Positions 10,291 to 23,627 of a stretch of DNA of 64,000 nt are shown in pieces. The first letter of the stretch is position 1. The number at the start of each line of letters is the position of its first letter. The stretch is taken from assembly GCF_030409305.1 (NCBI RefSeq), contig NZ_JAUFPQ010000023.1, positions 441,556-505,555 on the forward strand, in the 5' to 3' direction. Made by a program: the position numbers and the translations under genes. Source of the stretch: Halomonas maura. Lineage in GTDB: Bacteria; Pseudomonadota; Gammaproteobacteria; Pseudomonadales; Halomonadaceae. The notes under the pieces are model-generated. The model was not told the DNA's origin. It worked only from the letters and a program-made list of their open reading frames with translations, and ran no database searches.

Positions 10291-12972
10291 ATGCTGCTGC
10301 ACCATTACCGTTTCGAGCCCGACCCGACGCTGTTCGACGTCGAGGCGTTCCAGGCCGAGCTGACCGGCAGTCGCTCGCCCATCGCCCCGTTCAAGGCGGC
10401 GCTGGCCGAGATCCAGGCCCGCCTCGACGCGCGCTTTCGGGCCGGCACCGATATCCGCGACCTGGTGCACGGCCGGGCCTGGTGCCTGGACCAGCTGCTG
10501 ACGGTCGCCTGGCGGCAGCATGACTGGCCCGACGACGGCATCGCCCTGCTGGCGGTGGGCGGCTACGGCCGCGGCGAGCTGCACCCGCGCTCCGACGTCG
10601 ACCTGCTGCTGCTCCTCGAGCATGACGACGACACGCCCTATCGGGAGCCGCTCAGCGCCTTCATCACCTTCCTCTGGGACATCGGCCTGGAGATCGGCCA
10701 CAGCGTGCGCTCGCTGTCCGACTGCGAGCGGGAGGCGGCCGCCGACGTCACGGTGATCACCAACCTCATCGAGTCGCGCACCCTGGCCGGGGCCGAGCGG
10801 CTGCGCGAGGCCATGCAGGCGCGCATCGGCCCGCAGCGGCTGTGGCCCGCGGACCACTTCTTCGAGGCCAAGTGGCAGGAGCAGATCGCCCGCCACTACC
10901 GCTTCAACAACTCCGAGTACCACCTCGAGCCCAATATCAAGAGCTCGCCGGGCGGCCTGCGCGACATCCAGATGATCGGCTGGGTGGCCAAGCGCCACTT
11001 CGACACCCAGCGCTACGAGGACATCGTCGCCAACGGCTTCATGAACGACGCCGAGCTGCGCATCCTCAGCCAGGGGCAGGCCTTCCTGTGGCAGGTCCGC
11101 TACGCCCTGCACATGCTCACCGGCCGCGCCGAGGATCGCCTGCTGTTCGATCACCAGGCCACCATCGCCGAGCTGTTCGGCTACCACGACACCCCGGAGC
11201 GGCTGGCCGTCGAGCAGTTCATGAAGCGCTACTATCGGCATGTGACGGCGCTCGCCGGCCTCAACGACATGCTGCTGCAGCACTTCGACGAGGTCATCCT
11301 GCGCGGCGGCGAGGCCCTGGAACGGGTGCCGCTCAACGAGCGCTTCGAGATCAAGGGGGGCTACATCCAGGCCCGCTCCCGGGCGGTGTTCCGCGAGTCG
11401 CCCTCGGCGCTGCTGGAACTCTTCCTGCTGATGGCGGAACACCCGGAGATCGAGGGGGTACGCGCCGACACCATCCGCCTGATCCGCGACCATCGCCACC
11501 TGATCGACGACCTCTACCGCGACGACCCGCGCCACCAGCGGCTGTTCATGGCGCTGCTGCGCTCCGGGGGCAACGTCGCCCGCCAGCTGCGGCGCATGAA
11601 CCGCTACGGGGTGCTGGGCAAGTACCTGCCGGTGTTCGGCCAGGCCGTCGGCCTGATGCAGCACGACCTCTTCCACATCTACACCGTGGACGCCCATACC
11701 CTGCGCCTGCTCAAGTGCATCCACGGCTTTCGCAAGCCCGAGGCCCGGGAAGCCTTCCCGGTGGCCGCCTCGCTGATCCACCAGCTGCCCAAGCTGGACC
11801 TGCTGTGGATCGCCGGCCTGTTCCACGACATCGGCAAGGGCCGCGGCGGCGACCATTCGCTGATCGGCGCCCGGGATGTCGAGGCCTTCGCCGCACGTCA
11901 TGGCCTCACCCAGCGCGACACCCGCCTGGTGGCCTGGCTGGTGGAACACCACCTGCTGATGTCGATGGTCGCCCAGAAACGCGACATCAGCGACCCGGAG
12001 GTGATCAGCGAGTTCGCCCGCACGGTGGGCGACGAGACCCGTCTCGACTACCTCTACGTGCTGACCGTGGCCGACATCAACGCCACCAACCCGACGCTGT
12101 GGAACGGCTGGCGGGCCGCCCTGCTGCGCCAGCTCCACGCCGCGGCCAAGCGCGCCCTGCGCCGTGGCCTCGAGAACCCCCTGGAGCGCGACGATTCGGT
12201 GCGCGAGACCCGCGGCGAGGCGTACTCGCTGCTGGCCACGGTGGGCACCGACATGGACCGCGTCGACCGGCTGTGGGAATCGCTGGGCGAGGACTACTTC
12301 CTGCAATACGCTCCCAGCGAGATCGCCTGGCAGACCCAGGGCATCCTCGCCCATGACGGCAGCTCCCTGCCGCTGATCCTGCTCAGCGCGCCCACCAACG
12401 ACATGGCCGAGGGCGGCACCAAGGTATTCATCCATACCCGCTCGGTGGAGGACCTGTTCGCCGCCACCTCGGCGGCCATGGAGCAACTCGGCCTGTCGAT
12501 CCACGATGCCCGCATCGCCACCTCCAGCAACGACTGGACCCTCAACACCTTCATCGTGCTCGACGACCACGGCCTGGCCATCCGCGATCCGGGACGCCTG
12601 GAGGAGATCCGTCGCCACCTGGTGGAGGAACTCGACGATCCCGACGACTACCCGCAGATCGTCACCCGCCATACCCCGCGCCAGCTCAAGCACTTCCGGG
12701 TGCCCACCGAGGTCTCCATCGAGCAGGACACGGCGGGCGGACGGACCCTGCTGGAGCTCACCGCCCCCGACCGGCCGGGCCTGCTGGCGCGGGTCGGGCG
12801 CATCTTCATGGAGCAGGACATCGCGCTGTCGGCGGCCAAGATCGCCACCCTCGGCGAGCGGGTCGAGGACGTCTTCTTCATCACCGACAAGGCCGGGCGT
12901 CCGCTCACCGACCCCGACCGCCAGCAGCGGCTACGCGAGCGACTGATCGAGGTCCTCAGCGTCACCGGCTGA
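10291..12972 (+). CDS. glnD: PII uridylyltransferase/uridylyl-removing enzyme
   Basis: Glutamine sensor that adds or removes UMP on PII proteins and so sets nitrogen assimilation. 893 residues. Order of domains: nucleotidyltransferase (GGYGRGELHP at about residues 90-99 and SDVDLLLL at 101-108), a PII-UTase linker, an HD hydrolase domain (FHDIGKG near residue 512, with the later paired His in EHHLLMSMVAQKRD), and two C-terminal ACT domains (about 705-785 and 815-893) that bind glutamine. ATG at 10291, 10 bases after map. Confidence 0.96.
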   Translation: MLLHHYRFEPDPTLFDVEAFQAELTGSRSPIAPFKAALAEIQARLDARFRAGTDIRDLVHGRAWCLDQLLTVAWRQHDWPDDGIALLAVGGYGRGELHPRSDVDLLLLLEHDDDTPYREPLSAFITFLWDIGLEIGHSVRSLSDCEREAAADVTVITNLIESRTLAGAERLREAMQARIGPQRLWPADHFFEAKWQEQIARHYRFNNSEYHLEPNIKSSPGGLRDIQMIGWVAKRHFDTQRYEDIVANGFMNDAELRILSQGQAFLWQVRYALHMLTGRAEDRLLFDHQATIAELFGYHDTPERLAVEQFMKRYYRHVTALAGLNDMLLQHFDEVILRGGEALERVPLNERFEIKGGYIQARSRAVFRESPSALLELFLLMAEHPEIEGVRADTIRLIRDHRHLIDDLYRDDPRHQRLFMALLRSGGNVARQLRRMNRYGVLGKYLPVFGQAVGLMQHDLFHIYTVDAHTLRLLKCIHGFRKPEAREAFPVAASLIHQLPKLDLLWIAGLFHDIGKGRGGDHSLIGARDVEAFAARHGLTQRDTRLVAWLVEHHLLMSMVAQKRDISDPEVISEFARTVGDETRLDYLYVLTVADINATNPTLWNGWRAALLRQLHAAAKRALRRGLENPLERDDSVRETRGEAYSLLATVGTDMDRVDRLWESLGEDYFLQYAPSEIAWQTQGILAHDGSSLPLILLSAPTNDMAEGGTKVFIHTRSVEDLFAATSAAMEQLGLSIHDARIATSSNDWTLNTFIVLDDHGLAIRDPGRLEEIRRHLVEELDDPDDYPQIVTRHTPRQLKHFRVPTEVSIEQDTAGGRTLLELTAPDRPGLLARVGRIFMEQDIALSAAKIATLGERVEDVFFITDKAGRPLTDPDRQQRLRERLIEVLSVTG

Positions 12973-12981
12973 GGCCCTCGT

Positions 12982-13010
12982 TTGAGGCTCCCCCGGGGCT
13001 TCCCTATAAT
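12982..13010 (+). promoter_or_regulatory. Sigma-70-type promoter for dapC
   Basis: TTGAGG (12982-12987), a 17-bp spacer and a perfect TATAAT (13005-13010). It starts right after the glnD stop and predicts a leader of about 60 bases before dapC, so the dap genes need not depend on map-glnD transcription. Confidence 0.65.
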
Positions 13011-13075
13011 CGGCGTCCTGCCCCGCCCGGGACACCGCACGACAACGACGCCGAGCACGGCGCTACTGGACACCC

Positions 13076-14275
13076 ATGAACCCCGATCTCGACGCTCTGA
13101 AGCCCTATCCCTTCGAGAAGCTCGCCGCCCTCAAGGCCGGCGTGACGCCGCCCGAGGGACTCGCGCATATCCCGCTGACCATCGGCGAACCGCGCCATGC
13201 GCCCTTCGCCGCGGCCCTGGAGGCGCTGTCGACCCACCTCGGCGAGATGGCCCGCTATCCCGCCACGGCGGGCACGCCCGAGCTGCGGGGCGCCATCGCC
13301 GCCTGGGCCAGCCGACGCTTCGCCCTCGAGGGGCTCGACGCCGAGCATCAGGTGCTGCCGGTGAACGGCACCCGGGAGGCCATCTTCGCCTTCGTCCAGG
13401 CCGCCCTGGACCGCACCCGCCCGGCGCGGGTGGCGGTACCCAACCCCTTCTACCAGATCTACGAGGGGGCGACGCTGCTCGCCGGCGGCACGCCGCTGAC
13501 CCTGGACTGCCGCGCCGAGCATGGCTTTCGCCCCGACCTGGAGGCCGTGCCGGCCGAGACCTGGCGCGAGGTGCAGATCGTCTTCACCTGCTCGCCGGGC
13601 AACCCCACCGGGGCGGTGACCCCGCTCGAGGACCTGCAGAAGCTGATCGAGCTCGCCGACGAATTCGACTTTATCGTCGCCGCCGACGAGTGCTACTCGG
13701 AGCTCTACCTGGACGAGGCCGTGCCGCCCCCCGGGCTGCTGCAGGCCTGCGCCGAGCTCGGCCGCCACGACTACCGGCGCTGCCTGGTCTTCCACTCGCT
13801 GTCCAAGCGCTCCAACCTGCCGGGCCTGCGCTCGGGTTTCGTGGCCGGCGACGCCGCGCTGATCGCGGCCTTCCGGCGCTACCGCACCTACCACGGCTGC
13901 GCCATGTCGCTGCCGCTGCAGCATGCCTCGATCGCCGCCTGGCAGGACGAGGCCCACGTGCGGGCCAACCGCGACGCCTACCGGGAGAAGTTCGCCGCGG
14001 TGACCGAGATCCTCGCCCCGGCGATGGACTTCCCCGCCCCCGAGGCGAGCTTCTACCTGTGGCCGGCGGTACCCGGCGGCGACGACGAGGCCTTCGCCCG
14101 CTCGCTGTACGCCGAGCAGCACGTCAGCGTGTTGCCCGGCAGCTACATGGGTCGGCCGGGCGCCGGCGGCGTGAACCCCGGCGCCGGACGGATCCGCCTG
14201 GCGCTGGTCGACGAGCTCGACGCCACCGTCGAGGCCGCCCACCGGCTACGCCGCCACGTCGACCGCCACGCCTGA
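13076..14275 (+). CDS. dapC: N-succinyldiaminopimelate aminotransferase
   Basis: PLP-dependent fold-type I transaminase of the succinylase route to meso-diaminopimelate and lysine. 399 residues. It has the N-terminal substrate region MNPDLDALKPYPFEKL, the CSPGNPTG motif near residue 179, the YSELYLDE region, and the PLP-binding Lys in SLSKRSNLPGLRSGF near residue 242. Substrate assignment rests on context: it shares a cluster with dapD and dapE, as in Pseudomonas. Confidence 0.92.
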   Translation: MNPDLDALKPYPFEKLAALKAGVTPPEGLAHIPLTIGEPRHAPFAAALEALSTHLGEMARYPATAGTPELRGAIAAWASRRFALEGLDAEHQVLPVNGTREAIFAFVQAALDRTRPARVAVPNPFYQIYEGATLLAGGTPLTLDCRAEHGFRPDLEAVPAETWREVQIVFTCSPGNPTGAVTPLEDLQKLIELADEFDFIVAADECYSELYLDEAVPPPGLLQACAELGRHDYRRCLVFHSLSKRSNLPGLRSGFVAGDAALIAAFRRYRTYHGCAMSLPLQHASIAAWQDEAHVRANRDAYREKFAAVTEILAPAMDFPAPEASFYLWPAVPGGDDEAFARSLYAEQHVSVLPGSYMGRPGAGGVNPGAGRIRLALVDELDATVEAAHRLRRHVDRHA

Positions 14276-14290
14276 ACAGGAGAGACCGAC

Positions 14291-14629
14291 ATGATGACGC
14301 TGTTCGGCATCAAGAACTGCGATACCTGCCGCAAGGCGCGCAAGGCCCTGGAAGGCCAGGGGCAACCCTTTCAGTTCCACGACCTGCGCGAGGACGGCCT
14401 GTCCGCCCCGCTGCTCGAGCACATCCTCGAGCGGGTCCCGGTGCTGACCCTGCTCAACAAGCGCAGCACCACCTGGCGTCAGCTGCCCGACGAGGACAAG
14501 GCGGACATCGACGCCAACAAGGCCCGCGAACTGATGCTGGCCCACCCCACCCTGCTCAAGCGCCCGTTGCTCGACACCGGCGAGGAGATCCTCGTCGGCT
14601 TTCGCAACGACCACTACGACACCCTCTAG
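14291..14629 (+). CDS. yffB: ArsC/Spx-family protein YffB
   Basis: Small thioredoxin-fold protein of the ArsC family. 112 residues. The motif GIKNCDTCRKA places a CxxC at about residues 11-14. The pattern FHDLREDGL and RSTTWRQLP fit the YffB group, which sits beside dapE or dapD in many proteobacteria and has no proven arsenate reductase activity. Two adjacent ATGs (14291, 14294) are possible. It lies 15 bases after dapC, within the dap run. Function in this operon is unknown; thiol redox chemistry is an inference from the fold. Confidence 0.85.
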   Translation: MMTLFGIKNCDTCRKARKALEGQGQPFQFHDLREDGLSAPLLEHILERVPVLTLLNKRSTTWRQLPDEDKADIDANKARELMLAHPTLLKRPLLDTGEEILVGFRNDHYDTL

Positions 14630-14678
14630 GCGGCCCACCCGGCTCGGCCTTCCCCATCACCCGAGAGGACACACCCCC

Positions 14679-15704
14679 ATGCTCAGCTTTGCACTCGGAA
14701 TCGGCACCCAGAACACCCAGGGCGACTGGCTGGAGATCTACTACCCGGCGCCGCTGCTGACCCCGGACGCCGCCCTGGTCGAGGCCGCCGCCAGGGTGCT
14801 CGACGCCCCCGCCGGCAATGCCGCGGTGAGCTTCCTGCCGGAGCAGTGCGCCGAGCTCGCCGAGGCGCTGAAGGCCGCCGGCCACGCCGACCAGGCCGAA
14901 CTCGCCGAGGCCCTGGCGGCCAGCCAGCGCCCGCTGGTGGCCACCTTCCTCGCCGAGGACCTGCCGCCGCAGAGCGCCCCCGAGGTCTACCTCAAGCTGC
15001 ACCTGCTGTCCCACCGCCGGGTCAAGCCCCACGGCGTCGACCTGACCGGCATGTTCGGCCTGCTGCGCAACATCGCCTGGTCCAGCGAAGGCGCGATCGA
15101 CATCGAGGAACTCCCGGCGCGGCGCCTCAAGGCCCGCCTGGAAGGCCGCACCCTGTCGGTGGACTGCGTCGACAAGTTCCCCAAGATGACCGACTACGTG
15201 GTGCCGACCGGCGTGCGCATCGCCGACACCGCCCGCGTGCGCCTGGGTGCCTACCTCGGCGAGGGCACCACCGTGATGCACGAGGGCTTCGTCAACTTCA
15301 ATGCCGGCACCGAGGGGCCGGGGATGATCGAGGGCCGCATCTCCGCCGGCGTCATGGTCGGCAAGGGCTCCGACCTGGGCGGCGGCTGCTCCACCATGGG
15401 CACGCTCTCCGGGGGCGGCAACATCATCATCAAGGTCGGCGAGGGCTGCCTGATCGGCGCCAATGCCGGCATCGGCATCCCGCTGGGGGATCGCTGTACC
15501 GTGGAGGCCGGCCTCTACATCACCGCCGGGGCCAAGGTCACCGTGCTCGACGACCAGGGCCAGGTCGCCGATACCGTGGCCGCCCGGGAGCTGGCCGGCC
15601 AGGACGACCTGCTGCTGCGTCGCAATTCCCAGAATGGCCGCATCGAGTGCCTGACCAACAAGAGCGCCATCGCCCTGAACGAAGCGCTGCACGCCAACAA
15701 CTGA
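14679..15704 (+). CDS. dapD: 2,3,4,5-tetrahydropyridine-2,6-dicarboxylate N-succinyltransferase (long form)
   Basis: Succinylates tetrahydrodipicolinate in lysine/DAP synthesis. 341 residues, the long Pseudomonas-type DapD rather than the 274-residue enteric form. The C-terminal half is a left-handed beta-helix of hexapeptide repeats ([20 protein letters not shown] onward; [20 protein letters not shown]), and the central [12 protein letters not shown] region is typical. Forms a trimer in the family. ATG at 14679, between yffB and dapE. Confidence 0.94.
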   Translation: MLSFALGIGTQNTQGDWLEIYYPAPLLTPDAALVEAAARVLDAPAGNAAVSFLPEQCAELAEALKAAGHADQAELAEALAASQRPLVATFLAEDLPPQSAPEVYLKLHLLSHRRVKPHGVDLTGMFGLLRNIAWSSEGAIDIEELPARRLKARLEGRTLSVDCVDKFPKMTDYVVPTGVRIADTARVRLGAYLGEGTTVMHEGFVNFNAGTEGPGMIEGRISAGVMVGKGSDLGGGCSTMGTLSGGGNIIIKVGEGCLIGANAGIGIPLGDRCTVEAGLYITAGAKVTVLDDQGQVADTVAARELAGQDDLLLRRNSQNGRIECLTNKSAIALNEALHANN

Positions 15705-15756
15705 GCCCCGTTCCCGGCGCCCGCGGGCGCCGGGGACCGGCCTGCCGGACGCCCGC

Positions 15757-16932
15757 ATGACCTCACCCGAGACCGCTACCGCCCTGTCCCCGACCCTCGA
15801 GCTCGCCATGGCGCTGATGCGCCGCCCCTCGGTCACCCCCGACGACCTGGGGTGCCAGGCGCTGATGATCGAGCGCCTCGAGCGCCTCGGCTTCCAGGTG
15901 GAACGCCTGCCCTTCGGCGACGTGGAGAACTTCTGGGCCGTCCATGGCCACCACGGCCCGGTGCTGGCCTTCGCCGGCCATACCGACGTGGTACCCAGCG
16001 GCCCCGACGTGCACTGGGAATACCCGCCCTTCGAGCCCTGCATCGACACGACAGGCATGCTCTGCGGCCGCGGCGCCGCGGACATGAAGGGCAGCCTGGC
16101 CGCCATGCTCACCGCCGTGGAACGCTTCGTGACCGCCCACCCCGACCACCCGGGACGCATCGCCTTCTTGATCACCTCCGACGAGGAGGGCCCGGCGGTG
16201 GATGGCACCCGCGCGGTGGTCGAGCACCTGCGCGAGGCCCACGACCGCCTGGACTACTGCATCGTCGGCGAGCCCTCCTCCACCGAAGCCCTCGGTGACG
16301 TGATCAAGAACGGTCGCCGCGGCTCGCTGGGCGGGGTCATGCACGTCAAGGGCATCCAGGGCCATGTGGCCTACCCGCACCTGGCCCGCAACCCCATCCA
16401 CCAGGTCGCCCCGGCCCTGGACGCCCTGGTGCGCGAGCACTGGGACGGCGGCAATGCCTTCTTCCCGGCCACCAGCTTCCAGATCTCCAACCTGCGTTCG
16501 GGCACCGGCGCCACCAACGTGATTCCGGGCGACGTGGAGGTGGTCTTCAACTTCCGCTATTCCACCGAGCTCAGCCACGAGACACTGCGCCGCCGCACCG
16601 AGGCCATCCTCGCGGCCCATGACCTGGACTTCCACATCGACTGGACCCTCAACGGCGAACCCTTCCTGACCGCCGCGGGCGAGCTGGTGGACGCCGCGGT
16701 CGGCGGCGTGGAGGACGTGCTCGGCCGGCGGCCGGCGCTCTCCACCGCCGGCGGCACCTCCGACGGTCGCTTCATCGCCACCCTGGGCAGCCAGGTGGTC
16801 GAGCTCGGCCCGGTCAACGCCACCATCCACAAGGTCAACGAGCGGGTCCGCGCCGCCGACCTCGATGACCTCTCGCGGGTCTACGAGGCCATCCTGGCGC
16901 GACTGTTCGCCGCCGACACGCCGCGCCCCTGA
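15757..16932 (+). CDS. dapE: Succinyl-diaminopimelate desuccinylase
   Basis: Di-zinc M20 amidohydrolase releasing LL-DAP and succinate. 391 residues. Metal and catalytic motifs: [10 protein letters not shown] (His75, Asp77), [10 protein letters not shown] (Asp109) and [10 protein letters not shown] (Glu143/Glu144), plus the late His in [13 protein letters not shown]. The lid domain occupies about residues 185-300. With dapC and dapD it completes three successive steps of the succinylase branch. Confidence 0.95.
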   Translation: MTSPETATALSPTLELAMALMRRPSVTPDDLGCQALMIERLERLGFQVERLPFGDVENFWAVHGHHGPVLAFAGHTDVVPSGPDVHWEYPPFEPCIDTTGMLCGRGAADMKGSLAAMLTAVERFVTAHPDHPGRIAFLITSDEEGPAVDGTRAVVEHLREAHDRLDYCIVGEPSSTEALGDVIKNGRRGSLGGVMHVKGIQGHVAYPHLARNPIHQVAPALDALVREHWDGGNAFFPATSFQISNLRSGTGATNVIPGDVEVVFNFRYSTELSHETLRRRTEAILAAHDLDFHIDWTLNGEPFLTAAGELVDAAVGGVEDVLGRRPALSTAGGTSDGRFIATLGSQVVELGPVNATIHKVNERVRAADLDDLSRVYEAILARLFAADTPRP

Positions 16933-16939
16933 GGTCGCC

Positions 16940-17326
16940 ATGGAACGCTACCCCGACATCGAGATCTACCTGGCCAGCGCCGACCTGGAGGCCCTGAGCC
17001 GCTGGCTCGGCGAGACCCTCGGCGCCGCGCCCCTGACGCCCGCCGGCAAGCACCGCTGGCGCACCCGGGGGCACGGCGGGGACGAGGACATCCCGGTGCT
17101 GCTGGTGACCCAGGCCGCCGACGGCTTCGCCAGCCTGTGGCTCGACAGCCCCCACACCCCCTGGCCCACCGACGCCGACCTCGCCCGCGAGGCCGCCGCG
17201 ACCCTGGGCTTCGAGGTGCGCTGCTCGCTGGGCGGCTGGCAACCCGGCGACGACCCCGACCGCTTCCTGCGCGTCCTGCCGGACGGCCGCGAGAGCGCCA
17301 TCGACTGGCCGGACTCCGGCCGCTGA
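16940..17326 (+). CDS. Conserved small protein of unknown function after dapE
   Basis: 128 residues starting at the ATG at 16940, eight bases after the dapE stop. The frame is open further upstream inside dapE, but the short form gives a compact acidic protein (ERYPDIEIYLASADLEALSRW...) with no signal peptide or membrane segment. It reads like a single small alpha/beta domain with several Trp residues. I do not recognise a named family. Tight spacing to dapE and a hairpin just after its stop make it the likely last gene of the dap transcript. Confidence 0.75.
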   Translation: MERYPDIEIYLASADLEALSRWLGETLGAAPLTPAGKHRWRTRGHGGDEDIPVLLVTQAADGFASLWLDSPHTPWPTDADLAREAAATLGFEVRCSLGGWQPGDDPDRFLRVLPDGRESAIDWPDSGR

Positions 17327-17331
17327 AACGA

Positions 17332-17357
17332 CATCGCCCCGCAGCGGCGGGGCGATG
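17332..17357 (+). terminator. Hairpin ending the dap cluster
   Basis: An 11-bp perfect stem (CATCGCCCCGC / GCGGGGCGATG) with an AGCG loop begins 6 bases after the preceding stop codon. There is no T run, so it may act with Rho or protect the 3' end. Confidence 0.55.
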
Positions 17358-17430
17358 GTCGTCAAGTGCTGAACTGCAGACCGATCAGCAGGCTGGCGAG
17401 CGATGATCAGGCGAGGCGAAGCGCGGCGAG

Positions 17431-17470
17431 GGAGCGGAGCTTGCTTTCGTCAATGAGCATCACGCGGCGC
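17431..17470 (+). repeat. Dispersed intergenic element, copy A
   Basis: Contains GGAGCTTGCTTTCGTCAATGAG in outline: a GGAG motif, a variable inner part and TCAATGAG. Similar arrangements occur at 45348-45387 and 47681-47706, all in intergenic spacers. It resembles the GGAGTTTAC...GTAAATGAG elements scattered in related genomes. Confidence 0.3.
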
Positions 17471-17506
17471 CCTTCCCGCCATGCCTGACCGAGCGCCGGC
17501 CGGTGT

Positions 17507-17971
17507 TCAGGTGATGACGGTGACGTCGTCGGCCTGCAGCCCCCGCTCATTGCGCGATACGTGGTACTTCACCTTCTGGCCCTCGGCCAGGGTACGATGG
17601 CCACGGCCGCGGATGGCGCGGAAATGGACGAAGACGTCCTCACCGCTGTCGCGGGTGATGAAGCCGTAGCCCTTGTTGACGTTGAACCACTTGACCTCGC
17701 CGATCTCGCGGTCGTCGTCCTCGACCTCCGCCAGGTTGACCAGTTGCGGGGTCAGGGCGTTGACCGCCAGGGTGGCGACCAGCAACAGCAGGAAGACGGC
17801 CACCGCCACGGCGACATAGACCACGGCCACGCCGCCCACCTCGAGGCTGGCGAACAACTCCCGGGACAGCTGGCCACCGGTGAGATGGATGCCCAGGGCG
17901 ATCAGCAACGGGGCCGGCGCGGCCAGCAGCAGGCTGATGATACTGCAGCGAAACACGACCTTTCGATTCAT
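17507..17971 (-). CDS. Membrane-anchored cold-shock-domain protein
   Basis: 154 residues from the ATG at 17971 (AAGG upstream). Residues 1-75 hold two hydrophobic helices ([20 protein letters not shown] and a longer one at about 43-70). The C-terminal part, about residues 88-154, is a complete cold-shock domain with RNP1 KGYGFI and RNP2 DVFVHF, the nucleic-acid-binding signatures. A CSD normally stands alone at about 70 residues, so this is a membrane-tethered variant. It may bind RNA or ssDNA at the inner membrane; that role is inference. It diverges from slyX. Confidence 0.85.
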   Translation of the reverse strand: MNRKVVFRCSIISLLLAAPAPLLIALGIHLTGGQLSRELFASLEVGGVAVVYVAVAVAVFLLLLVATLAVNALTPQLVNLAEVEDDDREIGEVKWFNVNKGYGFITRDSGEDVFVHFRAIRGRGHRTLAEGQKVKYHVSRNERGLQADDVTVIT

Positions 17972-18112
17972 AAACCTTGGATGCTCTCTTGTCGTAGTAA
18001 AGGAAGTCTCGGGGCCGAGGTACCCGACGACGCCTGGCGTCGCCCTCGACCCGACTGCACGGGACAGGCCGGCACCACGATGAACGGTGGCACACAGCAT
18101 AAGGATTCTATC

Positions 18113-18358
18113 ATGCGCGATGATGACACGCCCTCCACCCTTGACAGCCGGCTGGAGGCCCTGGAGAGCCGCATCGCCCACCAGGAACATTGGCTCGACA
18201 CCCTGGACCGGGCGGTCGCCCAGCAGGAGCGTCGCCTGATGCACCTCGAGCGCCTCGGCGCGCTGATGCAGGAGAAGATCCGCGAGCAGCAACTGGCCCG
18301 CCAGGACGACGAAGCGGCGGCACCTCGTCCGCAGGATGAGGTGCCGCCGCATTACTGA
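18113..18358 (+). CDS. slyX: SlyX family coiled-coil protein
   Basis: 81 residues from the ATG at 18113. It is almost entirely a heptad-rich coiled coil ([20 protein letters not shown]...) and ends in PPHY, the conserved C-terminal tetrapeptide of SlyX proteins. Function in the family is unknown. The frame is open upstream but that sequence overlaps the divergent cold-shock gene and is not SlyX-like. It is isolated between divergent and convergent neighbours. Confidence 0.85.
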   Translation: MRDDDTPSTLDSRLEALESRIAHQEHWLDTLDRAVAQQERRLMHLERLGALMQEKIREQQLARQDDEAAAPRPQDEVPPHY

Positions 18359-18503
18359 AGAACGAAGAGGGAAGAAAGAAGAGGGAGGTGTGAGGTGGCC
18401 CTGAAAGAGTAGACATCTCTCCAGGCAGCGTGAGCCATCATCGACGGGGCCACGCTTTTTTCTTCCAGCTGCCAGGCGCGCAGCGCCGGTCTTCCTTCTT
18501 CAA

Positions 18504-18547
18504 GCGGCGTAGCCGCGTTCTTCTCTCTCCGAGTGGCGTAGCCGCGT
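18504..18547. repeat. Two copies of a GGCGTAGCCGCGT repeat downstream of trxB
   Basis: The 13-mer GGCGTAGCCGCGT occurs at 18506-18518 and 18535-18547, 29 bases apart, just after the trxB stop. Each can form a short GGC/GCC hairpin. The spacer back to slyX also holds a purine-rich tract (18359-18392) and pyrimidine-rich tracts (18471-18530) that are partly complementary. Confidence 0.5.
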
Positions 18548-18548
18548 C

Positions 18549-20244
<1,696 letters not shown>

Positions 20245-20265
20245 GCAGATCTCCTATGAGGGTCG

Positions 20266-20294
20266 ATGATACCCGATGGTGAAGGGATAAGGAG
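20266..20294 (-). promoter_or_regulatory. Candidate peroxiredoxin promoter
   Basis: On the minus strand a TATCAT -10 box (20266-20271) is paired with a poor -35 (CTCCTT at 17 bp), as expected for an activator-dependent promoter. It predicts a start near 20259, fifteen bases before the ATG. Confidence 0.35.
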
Positions 20295-20329
20295 CCGCCT
20301 ACGCTAGGGCAGGTCGGCCCGCCGCGCCA

Positions 20330-20366
20330 CTAGGCCTGCTCAATGGCACGGATAGTGAAAATCTAT
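20330..20366 (-). promoter_or_regulatory. OxyR-like operator upstream of the 2-Cys peroxiredoxin
   Basis: The OxyR consensus is two ATAG-N7-CTAT units separated by 7 bases. Here ATAGTGAAAATCTAT (20352-20366) has both tetrads perfect. Exactly 7 bases away, CTAG-N7-CAAT (20330-20344) has 3 of 4 in each tetrad. The geometry matches the 37-bp tetramer site. Its centre is about 89 bases from the predicted start, farther than usual. Confidence 0.5.
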
Positions 20367-20395
20367 CGTGATGCAGGGTGCCCGCCGAGGGGCAC

Positions 20396-20605
20396 TCACA
20401 GCACGTCGTCGTCGCGGCCCAGGGTCACCGACTCGAGTTCGCCGCTCACCGGCGAGACCTCGATGCGCAGCTGGATCGGCGCACAGCAGCGCGGGCAATC
20501 CTCCCAGGTCGCGTGACTGCCCTGGGAGGCATCCACCTGCAGGTCGAAGGCCGTGTCGCAGTAGGGACAGCGGACCGTCTGACTGTCGAGCTCTTCCTCG
20601 TGCAC
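20396..20605 (-). CDS. CPXCG-type zinc-ribbon small protein
   Basis: 69 residues with two cysteine pairs, CPYC (residues 13-16) and DCPRCC (37-41), the arrangement of the CPXCG cysteine-rich family. A zinc ribbon is likely; function is unknown. The GTG at 20605 was chosen because GGGAGG lies directly upstream. A longer reading from a GTG at 20629 would add eight Gly/Pro-rich residues. It diverges from acnA. Confidence 0.8.
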   Translation of the reverse strand: MHEEELDSQTVRCPYCDTAFDLQVDASQGSHATWEDCPRCCAPIQLRIEVSPVSGELESVTLGRDDDVL

Positions 20606-20699
20606 GGGACCTCCCGGGCCTGGTGTCACAGCCAGGGAATATGAGGCGTGACGGTCGGCATTTCAAGGGGACGGCAGCGAGACCGGGCCGACGCAGGTG

Positions 20700-20730
20700 T
20701 TGAAAACGGCTTCTATCATGACCATGTAAT
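20700..20730 (+). promoter_or_regulatory. Candidate acnA promoter
   Basis: TTGAAA (20700-20705) and TGTAAT (20725-20730) are separated by 19 bases, slightly long for sigma-70. acnA itself has a very strong AAAGGAGG ribosome site 6-7 bases before its ATG. Confidence 0.3.
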
Positions 20731-20780
20731 CTCATCAGGACCAGGATGGTTCGCTTACTCCCCTGCGAAAGGAGGACACC

Positions 20781-23528
<2,748 letters not shown>

Positions 23529-23567
23529 CGGGCTCGGCCTGACCCGCCGCCTGAGTCCCACAAGCGA

Positions 23568-23597
23568 AAGCCCCCGCCGGTGACCCGGCGGGGGCTT
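23568..23597. terminator. Bidirectional terminator between acnA and maeA
   Basis: A 13-bp perfect stem (AAGCCCCCGCCGG / CCGGCGGGGGCTT) with a TGAC loop sits between the convergent acnA and maeA stops. Confidence 0.85.
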
Positions 23598-23627
23598 CTC
23601 TGTCGTAGCGCCACTGGCGAGGGGGCG

